Positions 12,650 to 23,486 of a DNA stretch of 64,000 nt are shown here, piece after piece; positions within the stretch are counted from its first letter, which is position 1, and every line of letters starts with the position of its first letter. The translations under genes were made by a program, and so were the position numbers. The notes below the pieces were generated by a model. That model was not told the origin of the DNA. It made no database searches and saw nothing but the letters and a program-made list of their open reading frames with translations. The stretch lies in contig NC_020175.2 in assembly GCF_000224145.3 (NCBI RefSeq), forward strand, positions 4,406,363 to 4,470,362. The letters are read 5' to 3'. This DNA is from Ciona intestinalis. Taxonomy: Eukaryota > Chordata > Ascidiacea > Phlebobranchia > Cionidae.

Positions 12650-14411
12650 ATTGGTGATTTTTTCAATAAGAACTCTAAATCGACTTTAAATGGGTTTCAA
12701 CCTAAATCGATAAAAATTTCATTCTAAAATTGTGTCGGATTCCAGCTGCTCTGAAACAACACCTTTAGAATAAAACCTTGTACAAATACGACAATTTTGA
12801 GATGTATGGTACAGATTAAAGGTTCGTATCGATAGCCTAATATCACCAGGTATTGGAAATCTATATGTTATCACAGAAGAAACGAATCGTTTATTCTCCT
12901 TTATTCTAAAATTTTATGCTAATACATCTTATTATGGCCATTAGCCCAAACTGAACTGAATGGCTTCGAAATATTGTATTTAGAGGCTCTTTGATGCAGT
13001 AACGCCCAGGTATTCAACATGTGTTACGGACATTCCTGTAATCCCTTCTCTTCAAACACGAAAAACACAAATGTTTCGAACCTGCTTTTGACGTTTTTTT
13101 ATCAGTGCTTTCGACACGTATTGATTTTCAAATTTGTTTTTTTCAACACCCGCTTAAAATAGTCATCGAGATAAATCAATAGAAAATATGGAGGGTAGCT
13201 ATGAAATATACGCTTTGCTGGTAAGTATACCATCATTTATTGTGGTTTTAAACATTAAACCGATTATTGCGCCTTTTTCAAGGTGTTAATTGTGTGATAA
13301 ACGGAGGTCTTCATTAAACGCTAAATAAGAATCGATATAATACGGCTTTGAATAAAAACGGCACCCATAAAAACGACTTTTTTAAAAACGTTTAAAAGCG
13401 TCTTTGCTTAAAAACGTTTTAACATAAACCAATGGAAAGACCTGTAATATGCCGCGTGCTGGGGAAATGAGGCAAATCTGGCCTAAATTCCAGGTCCTTC
13501 GGAAGGACCTCACTCTTAAAGAATATAATAGAACATGTTGCGTGCGAATTAAATGGCGTTGATCGAATAAATTGACTCGGTGGTCAAATTAGCTTTGAAA
13601 GGAGAATGTGGAGTTACCGCCTCGGCCTTGCGTATGGGGCTTCGTGACACACTTTGTGGGACGTTCCACGAACGTGAAAGACAGAATACGACAAAAAGTT
13701 TCTTTAAATTACCGCGGTCAAAAAACGTGTTTTTGTTTAATTTCATGTCAATTTTAGACACTTAGTTACATATATATACTGCTCGGCAACTTTTGCAAAT
13801 ATCTTACGCATTCCATTATTAAATATGGACTTGCTCGTTAACGCCACAACATGTTTACTGTCAAAAGCGATCTGGTAGCGCCGAATGCTCTTTACCTAAC
13901 ATGGGATTATTACGCAACGTGATGACGTCATCCAACGCGCGTTCGACGTCACAGAGGGACCTATGACGTGAAACTACAGATCGGTATCCGATCTTAGGGT
14001 CTCTGGCTTCAGTAAACAAATATCGAAACCTCTTCTGACCTGGATTTGTTCCAAAACCTCAAACTGCTAATAACACCACCCCACACACCGCAAGTTGCCT
14101 GTCTTGCCACGATTGTAAGCAGTTGGCACGTATATATAAGTCTTGCCCTTTTAGCTGCGGCATTCCTCAACACAAGACTGCGGAAAGTGGGCTAAGGTCG
14201 ATTGACTTTAGTCGCTAACATTCGCCCGCTTTCATTTGAACTTTCCATGCACTAAAAGAAACCCAATAAATCAAGTGATGCGGCTTGACGAATCGAAAAC
14301 GCAATTTTGGCGACCATTTGACTTCCTTTTACATTAACCCTAGCATATATTGGACTTTTCCAAAGCATAATCTCAATCCTATCTCAATAACACTAATATA
14401 AAAATCCACTT
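12650..14411. other. intergenic region between the transporter and the cysteine-rich gene
   Basis: Lies upstream of the distal transporter exon and downstream of the 14.4-19.5 kb gene, so it should hold the distal transporter promoter. No TATA box could be placed with confidence. TGACGTCA occurs at about 13,923-13,930, with a related GACGTCAC shortly after. A plus-strand ATG near 13,186 is followed by a good donor (GGTAAGTATAC), but no partner exon was found. Confidence 0.5.
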
Positions 14412-17400
14412 TTAATCAGCTTTCTTATTATGCGCGTCAGATTCATTTATTGCCGCATTCACTGGTTTGGTTTTTCGCTTTCGCCTTCTCGTATTTGCAC
14501 TGTGACGTAACAGACCACAGCGTTCTGTGTGGCAACGTTCGCGACCGAAGGCGTAATTGGATTTCGTGCAGTAGCTAGGCGCTGAAAATATACGCCGTGT
14601 TTTGGGCAAAATCTAATTAAGCTTCCAGGGGAGGAAGAAATTTATAAGTTCAATGAAGCGTGTCTTAGCTACTGTTGTGACATAAAAAAGTTATTAATTT
14701 TTTGGGGAAATTTCTCTACATTTTATAAAATAATCATTATTGACTTTTTGGTTTGTCTGTTTTCCATTAGCACAGTATATTTACCCGATTTACCACTGGT
14801 AACTCTACAATGCGTTTCTAAGATTGGGTGTTTAGTTTAACGAAATGTGATAAATTCCAGACAAATGCGCATCATACAAAAATGTACTGCTATTAGTGAA
14901 GAAGGGCTTCAGAAGTTTTAGCACTGAATAAATGGGCGTTTATGCCTATATGAATACATGCCTGCTTTTTAATATTATTGCTGCAACCTGTTAAAATAAC
15001 TCTGAGTCATATGTTAAATTAAAAACGAAGTACGAACGAATGCAAAAAAAACAATAACAAAAATATTAGTCTGCAAGCCAAGAATGCAATTGCGTTGCTT
15101 CAGTGTGCAATTCTTTTTACATGTTACAACCGCAGCTGTGCAGCCTTTTGCATGTGTTTAAAACCAACAAACCACAAAAGAAAATTTCCCAGAAAGTGGT
15201 CCGTAGTATCAGAACAATGTGGTTCTCAATCCGAAGTAAATATGTTCAACAAAAGGAGCCTGACACGAACCCCAAAGCATACCTACTTTGCGATGACATA
15301 TGTGTACATAAAAATATATAGAACATAATTCCCAAACGTGGGTTGGGCAAAAGGGATTTTAAATGGATTGTGATTTTGTATAGGTTTCTAAACTCCAATA
15401 AATCCGACAGGCATTCGGGCATTAAACCTTTTACTTTCATTTCAATTTTGCACAGGTTTTTAACAGGGCATGGTACATTATACTAAGACATAAACGAATT
15501 GTGCATTTCTTAAACATTTTTGTCACTTGTGTTTTTGCATAGTTGTAATCTTTGACTTCTAGGTTTCAGCTCGCAAAAATAAACGCAATGCTCTGTAGCG
15601 CTACTATGCGACCAAAATTTTCTTATCGGTTTTTGTATTAACCCGAGAACTCTTCGTGGTAAACTATTTCGAAAACTTAAATATTCTTTGGAGGTTACAT
15701 TCACGTTACATGCAAAAGTACTACCAAAGTGGCAGGTAACACAAGTCCAGATATTTTAAACTTTGGTAAGTAAAAAGTAATTCCAAACACTATTTAAGTC
15801 TTTTACAAAGTTGGTAGAATAATGTTGAGCATTTCGTAAATCAAAACTTCCGTAAAATTTTGTAAAAATTGATATGTGGTATTGTGGGGGAAGATGGGAC
15901 ACCCTAAGCGCATAATCCGTATCGTGTTATAAACAATTACAGCAACAGTCTATGAAAGTCGCGAGGATACGTTATATAATTCTTTGAAAGTTCTTTGTTA
16001 GCTACCAAACGGGACAAGAAAATTAAATGAAAAGGTGTTCCATATTCCCCTATCCTACTATATTATCCCATGAATAAACCGATTAAGCGATAGAACGCAT
16101 AACTGCTTAGGAGTCTGTTTCCGCAACCTGGTCTGTTGGTTTGGCACCTTCTCCTTTGTGTTCTATTGCCCCTGAAATCAGCGGGGCATGTCCGACCACG
16201 TGATCGAAATCCTGCCGCGCAAGGGCTCCAGTTTAACCATTGGCCACAGCGGGATTCTGTTTAAGAAATGAGGTTGAAATTTGTTTTAAAGCCTGTTTTT
16301 ATATAATAAAATAATTTCATAATTTTTTTTTGGCTGGATTGTTAAACAATTTTCAAATATCTTGATCGTGTTTTAAACAATTAACAGCGGCCTATGGGAG
16401 TTATAGGGTGCGGTTTTATAATTATTTGAATATTCATTGTTTACTATCAAATTGGACAGGAAAATAGAATGAACAGGTATATCATCTTCCCCCACCCTAC
16501 TATAATACAAAAAACCTCAACACCAATAAAATCAACTCATAATGTTAAGAATAAATAAATAAAAAACTTTATACCGTCATTCCGCGCAGTTGGGAATATT
16601 CTGTTACAGCTTGTCGCCACACTTTTCACGGGAGATGTGTCCAGAGAAATAGCCTCAAAAAGGAACGGCCATGACGGCACAGAATTATCGCCAGTAGTAA
16701 TCGTCTCTTCGTTGTTGGGCCCACATTCCGCTAACTCTGATCTGTATCGTCAATATGAATCAAATATATGCACATAATAAAGACCTCTGACATAGTTTTT
16801 AAACCTGATGAACGATTCTCATTAATTCGTATTAATCTTTAGGGCAATAACCGTTTAAGGGTAAAGATAAAAGGCAACTAAAACATTATAGACGTTTATA
16901 ATATATCCTACACTTGAAAATTATTTATAAAAATTCTTGAAAGCATTTTCTCAAACCCTGTTGTTATTGTCGTACTCTAGATACGACTACTAATCCGTAA
17001 TACAAGTACTAGTTAGACTATTTAGGTATCGTGTGATTTAAATTAGTGAAACCCCTTACGTGCAAAGAGTGTTATCTGCTACGAACTCGGTCAACGATGC
17101 GAAGTCTAACCGTCTTCGATCCGAAGGAAGAACAACGTTGTCTGTTGTGCAAGTATTGTACAAACGGGTGGTTGGAGCGTTTGCGAAGTATGTCGTACAC
17201 CTTCGTACTAAAAATAAATGGAAATTATACAGCTGTTCACTGGACGCTTGCTTACAGTAGAATGAATACAATTTACAAGATACGGAGATAAAAACAAGGG
17301 GTCATTAGTCATTACTGGTGTCATTACCGCGGCAGAAATTGCCAAAAGCAGCTTCTGAACTACCTAGCAAATTTCGAAATAACTTTTTTTTAAAAGAATT

Positions 17401-19479
17401 AGAAAACAAAAAATGCCTAAGTAACAGTTGCTACAAACAAGAAACCTACAAGCCATACATTTTTTTATAGGCAGACTTAATTAACATATATACTATAAGT
17501 AACTAAACGAACACCATTTATATGTTGGAAACGTTGTTGTAAAAGAACTATATAGAATTAAAGAATCGACATACCGGTAGGAAATGCTTGTCGCTTCTTT
17601 CTTCCAACACTTAATGAAGTTGACCTACCTTTTATATATCAAACAAAGAATTAATACACCAACAGTTAAAACGCGTGTTGGTTGGTTATATGACTAGAAA
17701 GACCGAAACTGTTTTGACTCAAACCATGATTTTTCTGTACGTTTACAAAAAGTTGTGCATACAAAAAAATAATTGTTGAAGTTTTATAATATTTACCCCA
17801 ATGTATGGATCGTACAGTAAAATGTTGAATATATAACTGTCATATAGTATAACTGGTGGATCACCTGTTGCGAATTCAACAATACAGTCAGTGGTTGGGG
17901 AACCGAGGAAAGAGTCAGGCGAGATAAAAGCCCCAAGTCGTTGCCTCCAACAGTCGGCGGTGTCGTTGTTGTCGTCTGCTCTGTGTTTTAAAAACCGCAT
18001 AAAACTTTGCCTTTTATTATTATTTTTTTAGTCGATATGTTTGTGTACCGGGCCAACTCTTGCTTAAACCCCAACAGCTCTTGGCGTGCATAGGATTTCC
18101 CATGTATATTACATCTGTATTTAAAACTTAGTAATATAGTAATAACATTAACAGACCCGCATTGGGTGGTAAATGGCCCAACTTAATATGGCACATTTTT
18201 ACCTGCAGTGTATTTCGTCCGTATTTTTGTACCAAGCCGAATCAAGCACGCTGAAATCTATAACACTTTCCCAGTCCCATATATCTCCAACCTTAAAAAA
18301 AGTAAATATGTGAATGAAAAATAACAAAGCGTGATGGCATTCCGTAGTTGGGGAGACAGCTTTTGCGTATAATATTCAAATATTTTTATCCTGTTTTAAA
18401 CAGTTAACAACGGTGTATGAAAGTCGTTAGGATACGGTTTTATAATTCTTTGATTTTTTTTTCTTTACTATACTGAATGGAACGAAAAAACAGAGTTAAA
18501 ATGTGTCCCATCTCCCCCCACCCTACTATTTAAATACTAGTTATTTAAAGGTACGCCAATGTTATATGCGTTCGCGTTGTTTTAGAAAGGCATCAGGTTT
18601 AAGCCGTAGGCGCTGAAACGACTTATATGAAGACATCGATACTTTGTATTTATCTTAACCAATTTAACCATTATTTGATACCAAATTATCATAATTTCGA
18701 ATTTAAATTACTATTTCATGGATTAGTTTATACTGTCATGCAAAAAGCTATAAAACTGTATCATCTGTCATTAACACAATCTATAATGGAAAATTTCGAC
18801 CAAACTTTAGTAAAAGTTTAATTTTCCTGCAAAATGTAAACTAACCTTTGACCTTAGGCAACTAACGAAGAAATCTCTCATGCGTGTCGTTGCTTCTACT
18901 TGTGACGTCACACTGCCTGTTTGTCTTTTGTTTCTGGAAGGAGCGTGGCAACCTGACAAACAATATAAAACATCACGAAAAACTAAACATTGTTTCTGCG
19001 TCGTGTTCGTATTATACGATCTTATTTAAATTTCAAAAGGGTTAAACGGATTTTAACCGGCGTCTGGTAAAATATCTACGAATCGAATCTGGCACAAAAG
19101 TTTAAATAAAATTGATTTAAAACGAATTTTTACAGCTATCGTGAAAATGTTATATAATATAGCTTGCAGATTTGTCTAAAACTTACTAATTCCACTTACA
19201 TTTTGAGAGTTTTAAGACATTGATTACTACCACAGCAGTAAAAACTATATTTCTAACAGAAAATTGCAGCATGTTGTCTTTACAACGTATGGTACAGATA
19301 ATATAACTATATGCAAAGAAGTTATTCGTATAGCTTATAAAATGCCCTTGAGCAATGGTAACTTTACCAGTAGATACCACCCGCCCAAGTCCGGACAAAA
19401 TATTTATACACGGCATGTGATACGTTTCGTCTTGACTTAAACCGGCGGGGAAATTGCTACTCTTAGCCACTATTGTCAT
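14412..19479 (-). CDS. unrecognised cysteine-rich protein, seven exons
   Basis: Exons 5' to 3' on the minus strand: 19479-19368, 18952-18846, 18291-18203, 17980-17865, 17207-17060, 16741-16575, 14581-14412. Each has an AG acceptor and GT donor, and all six junctions are in phase, giving 302 aa. The individual exons are too short to stand out, so the in-frame chain is the main evidence. The protein has about fifteen cysteines spread along it, a furin-like RNKR site near residue 46, and a basic tail (RRRKRKTK) after a CHTERC motif. Its many cysteines suggest an extracellular protein, but no signal peptide is visible, so an upstream exon may be missing; the start at ATG 19479 is uncertain. I recognise no family. 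A shorter end using exon 16171-16107 also fits. Confidence 0.72.
15880..16065. repeat. MITE-like element, same family
   Basis: Left end TGTGGGGGAAGATGGGACACC, right end TGTTCCATATTCCCCTATCCTACTA. The interior has the usual GTGTTATAAACAATTA block. It lies in the last intron of the cysteine-rich gene. Confidence 0.7.
16107..16171 (-). CDS. alternative last exon of the cysteine-rich gene
   Basis: Acceptor GCTGATTTCAG is followed by an open frame of 20 residues ending AETDS and a stop. It accepts the same one-base phase left by exon 16741-16575, giving a 267-aa form that lacks the CHTERC and basic tail. It lies only about 400 bases downstream of that exon, against about 2 kb for the other end. 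Which end is used cannot be told from sequence. Confidence 0.4.
16350..16504. repeat. MITE-like element, right part
   Basis: Only the interior (GATCGTGTTTTAAACAATTA) and the right end (ATCTTCCCCCACCCTACTATA) are clear; the left end is missing or diverged. Confidence 0.55.
18344..18533. repeat. MITE-like element, same family
   Basis: Left end diverged (GTTGGGGAGACAGC). Interior and right end (GTGTCCCATCTCCCCCCACC, then CTACTA) are typical. Intron of the cysteine-rich gene. Confidence 0.6.
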
Positions 19480-19524
19480 TCTATTGTAGTTTCTAAAATT
19501 TCTATATAATGCAATACACGTTTA

Positions 19525-19724
19525 TATTAGGTTGGGGAAAGATGGGACACCTTTTTATTCAGTTTTCTCATTCCATTTGGTATAGTAAATAAAGAACATT
19601 CATAGAATTAAAAACCCGTATTTTCACGACTCACATACACCGTTATTAATTGTTTAACACATAATCAGGATATTTGGATATTATGTGTTAAAAGTGTCCC
19701 ATCTCCCCCCACCCTACTATATAG
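19525..19724. repeat. MITE-like element, complete
   Basis: Left end GGTTGGGGAAAGATGGGACACC and right end GTGTCCCATCTCCCCCCACC, then CTACTATATAG. About 200 bases with near-inverted ends. One of the better preserved copies. Confidence 0.75.
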
Positions 19725-19910
19725 TACCGTGGGGTAAGATGGATAACATTCGCACACAATATCCCATATTTCCTAATTGTTATAACAATTACCAAACTAT
19801 AAAATCTTTTATAGACGTAAGAACGCGGGTATATTCTTTGCCCGACAAATGGGACGACAAAACAGAATGTAAACATGGACCATCTTACATCATCGTTTAC
19901 TATACAGTTT
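19723..19910. repeat. MITE-like element, adjoining copy
   Basis: Begins TAGTACCGTGGGGTAAGATGG directly after the previous copy and ends near ATGGACCATCTTACATCATCG. Interior blocks are in the usual order. Confidence 0.6.
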
Positions 19911-20668
19911 ATATACATTGTTCAAACAGTTTATTTTACCACAGGTGGGAATACTGTAGTATGTATTCCGTAAATATAGAAATCTTATATACTTTGTTGA
20001 TAAATTTCCAACGTTTGAATCAGTGTGAGAAAAGAACGACCTCCGAATCGAGTTTCATTTTTTGAGATCAAATTTCAAATTCCGGGCATGATGACGACAT
20101 ATAGGTGCTTTGGTTCTTTGTAGGTGCGGGGTTGGGAATTAAATCTTTGATTTACTTTTATATACGTAAAAGTTCGCTCAATTTATGATTTTTTTGATAT
20201 CATAACATAAATTTTATTCATATCTTTGAATACAGAAAAAAAGAGGGATTATTTAAAACAGCACAGAGAAAAGAATTAGCAGCAAAACAACTGCAGTCGT
20301 TAAAAACACGCTAGAGGGAAAACTACATAAAATTTGTCAAGATGAGATGATTACGAAGTAGAAGTTATATATAGAAAATTTCAATTGTATTATATTTCAT
20401 ATTCCTATATGATTGCACTGTTCGTCAGAATTTTGTACCAAAATAACTTGCGTATAATATGCTTTTCCTAGTATTTCAATCGCATATAGTGAGATTTCTG
20501 AACATAACTACCGCATTGGTGGCATATGTAATAGCGTAGTGAAATCTTTTGTTTACAGCGACAGACTTATAAAAGTAATATTTTAACTTTTTTAAAACTG
20601 AACGCGAATGCTGACACATTTTATTTTGCCAAAATTGAGCAACGTTTGGTGTAAGCACAGAAAACGTA

Positions 20669-22498
20669 ATGTCCGATGCCAGAACCAGAGGTTCGATTCG
20701 AAGCATTTTTAAATGGTGGAAGAAGAAACACAAAGTAGGGACGCCAATGAAAGGTTGTGAGAACGTCGCCCATACTATTGAGGAACCGACTGGAAATATT
20801 GTGGATTATTTTCCTGTAATACATAACCCTGATAAAAGTTTTGAAAATTCGGAGCGAAATGACGTCACAAACGAGATTATTAGGCAGTATACAAACCACT
20901 GTGACGTATTGGGTGATGACGCAAAAAGTCCAGAAAATGCCCCACCGCGAAAAGAAGGTTTAAAACGAAGCGAACGATTTTCCGATTACTCGACCTTGCA
21001 ATTGGGGTCTCGTTACATGAAAAAAGCGGACAGGGCGTCTTCTTGTACAGATTTAAACTCGGGCGACCCAAAGAGTCGTAAGTATTTCTCTCTCAAGAGG
21101 TTTACGTCGCCATTTGGAAGTTTGTCTCGCTTAGGGAAGCAGGAAAGAGCATCCAAAGAGAGTATTGTGACGTCACAGGAGCAAATCCAGCGTCGTCGGC
21201 GGAAGTGGTGGAAAAAACGAGGACACAAGTCTCATAAACTTGGTTCGTCGTTACCCAACTTATACGGCAGTCCGTTATCAGTAGTTCGTAGTACCGAGGC
21301 CCTGACGCATTGGAAAGTAGATAAAGATATGCCCAGCAAAGGCGGCAGGGTGGACAGTAAAGGTAAAACGCAGGCTTTGAAAGTTGGTATGGATTGTACT
21401 TGTTCTGGGCAATACAAAGATATTGTTTTGTCAAACCAAGGTGAAGATATTATACCTTCAATGGTATTTGCCGGTTGTTCTGTCTCTTGTGATTCATACG
21501 ACGCGTCCTGTTATGAGGTAACTGAGACAGAGTCGGGTTTCTCAGCACCTGCCACTGATGATCAAGTTACAAGGTTTGATTCATACCAGTCGCAAGATGG
21601 CGTCGGAGAGCTAAGATGCGCACTTGTGTCTGATAACGCAATATTATACTCCATCGATGCTGCCTCTTACATCCATCATAAGTATGGGGAATCAAGCACA
21701 AACTCACGACAACCGAACTTGGTTGAGGTAGATTGCTCGAGCGCTGAAAGCTCTGTGACGTCACAGATGGAATCCGTAAAGGACAACGGTTATTGTGGTA
21801 ACTTTGACAAAGCAGACAACCCTCAAGACATTGTACCTTCGCGTGATCCACAGATTCTACCTCTACGTAACAATTACACGTTGTCAAATCTTTCCGACAC
21901 TGACGTCAGCATTCTGACGTCACTGAACGGTTCAACAGGAAGTGACGTCAGCACAAAGTCGTGCAACGATATCGAACCTGGTCACGTGTCCATCACAAAC
22001 GAGCCTACGTCATTCTCGAGCGATCTAACTCACGTGACGTCACGAGCCTCCACTTCGAGTACGTCATCATCTGATTCAGATTCAGGTAGTGTTTTATATG
22101 TGACCGAGTGACTTGTGTAAACAAAGAAATGTAACTTATTTATCCTCGCGTGGCATGCAGAAGACGACAATCGTTGTAACACAGGTGTTCTGTTTTAGTG
22201 CCTGCTTACTAGTTACCATGTGTGTAACTTTTCTGGGAAATAATTCAATTTTTGTCGCTATATCTAAAAAATGTGTATTCAGTTACATGCTATAAATGGC
22301 CTTTTATTTTCTATAGTGTTCAATTCTCCCGCGTCAGCAAGACGGGTGGTAGTGGATGCACCTGAACACGACAAGCGGAATTTGGAAAAGCAAATCTCAT
22401 TTGGTGACTTGGAAAACGATTTTAACTTATTTGTAGCAAAGATAAACAACAGAAGTAAAAGACAAAACGCGACAAATTGTTCCTTCCAAGCAGTTTAG
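20669..22498 (+). CDS. unrecognised low-complexity protein with two KWWKK basic clusters
   Basis: One long exon (20669-22085) from ATG, then an intron (donor GTAGTG, acceptor TTTTCTATAG) and a last exon 22317-22498, in frame, giving 532 aa. If the intron is retained, translation stops at 22111 after 480 aa. The intron holds a SINE fragment, which supports its being non-coding. The protein is hydrophilic and rich in Ser, Thr, Asp and Asn, with no membrane segment. Basic, tryptophan-bearing clusters lie at residues 15-22 (KWWKKKHK) and 179-187 (KWWKKRGHK). Ser-rich stretches such as SSLPNLYG and STSSTSSSDSDS could be phosphorylated. The spliced tail has FGDLENDFNLFVAKI. I do not recognise the family. 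Cytoplasmic or membrane-edge location is only a guess from the basic clusters. Confidence 0.75.
20860..22042. promoter_or_regulatory. cluster of seven TGACGTCA palindromes inside coding sequence
   Basis: Exact TGACGTCA (the CRE/ATF octamer) occurs at 20860, 21168, 21756, 21901, 21915, 21943 and 22035. They are read in two different frames, giving Asp-Val or Thr-Ser, so a repeated peptide does not explain them. Whether they bind CREB/ATF proteins is unknown. Confidence 0.4.
22124..22215 (-). repeat. SINE tail fragment in the intron of the 20.7 kb gene
   Basis: On the minus strand it reads AAAACAGAACACCTGTGTTAC, then the ATTGTCGTCTTC and CACGCGAGGATAAATAAGTTAC blocks of the SINE family. Confidence 0.6.
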
Positions 22499-23486
22499 TT
22501 ACAACACCATTTCTTTAATATTACATAGTTTCGTTACTAATAATGCCAAGATAATCCCCTGGTCTTTATTTCTTTAATTATTTTGATGGAGTTTTGACGG
22601 TCCATAAACTGCTCACGTGCTTTCAAATCATATTTTAATCTGGATTAAGAACCTATATCCCGATTCCTAACCACAGTGTTCCCGAATGGTTTTATGTTCA
22701 GAAACAAGTCTGTAATAAATGTTGCTGTGTTGCTGCGCGGGCAGCACTTGTTATTTTTCGGAGTCTTCACTCTGTACGACAGAGGTACTTCTGTACATAG
22801 GTATCATTGTGAGGAGCATAGGGCAGCGAATGTGATAGCTGAACTGCATTAATATATACAGCATTAGTGTGCTATAAAAGGCAGCAATCATGATAGGCAG
22901 AATTTCAATTTAGAACAATTGTGTTGGTGCCTATTAGCGACACATGCTTTTTTTACTTTTACCGGGGAGGTTTTTATAACAAGCCTAATGAGCATGTGTA
23001 CTACGCTCAGTAGCAAAGCGAGTACCCAGTGACTTTCGGACGGAAAACAGATTGTTTTAGCAGCGTATGTTGAAAACACTTTAGGTATATGCTCTCATAC
23101 AAGTTTTAGGCACGTGAAGGGTCTGTCCAACTACTCGAGATAAGTACAGCTATATAATATCGACGACGTATTGACAACAGACGACGTAATATTTGCCAGC
23201 AGTACTCTATCCATATTTTGACGCGAAGCAAAGCAAGTTTTCGTCGCGCTACAGTGCGTTTATAGTTCAATCTATTGTCCTTATTGTAACGGAACAAAGA
23301 AATATTATAATTAAGCCAAGACTGTTCGATAATTAGAAATCTTATCCTAATGATTCGAGTACAATATTAAAATTAAGTGTCCGATAGAACCAGTTTTATC
23401 GTGTTTTTGCTTGCGTCTCAGCTATTGCAAGTAGTTTATAGTCACTTAGTAGCTTAGTTCAAGTCAATTACTGTGGTTTAGTTAGT
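22499..23486 (+). other. intergenic region before Musashi
   Basis: Holds a candidate polyadenylation signal (AATAAA at 22714-22719), about 215 bases after the stop of the preceding gene, and presumably the Musashi promoter and 5' untranslated region. No other gene was seen. Confidence 0.5.

Larger units (their letters stand above)
19480..20668. other. divergent intergenic region with two MITE-like copies
   Basis: Separates the minus-strand cysteine-rich gene from the plus-strand 20.7 kb gene and so should hold both promoters. Two elements of the TGGGGTAAGATGG family lie back to back in it, at about 19,525-19,724 and 19,723-19,910. Nothing else was recognised. Confidence 0.55.

Noticed and set aside
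13186-13230. Plus-strand ATG followed by ten codons and a strong GTAAGT donor
   Set aside because: No partner exon could be found downstream in phase; one good donor is weak evidence.
17046-17291. Three overlapping ORFs on both strands
   Set aside because: The plus-strand frames are shadows; only the minus-strand frame 17207-17060 has splice sites and fits the cysteine-rich gene.
16560-18300. Possible match of the cysteine-rich gene to neprilysin, nicastrin, CD38 or GFR-alpha/GAS1 families
   Set aside because: Compared from memory; spacing of cysteines and key motifs of these families do not fit.
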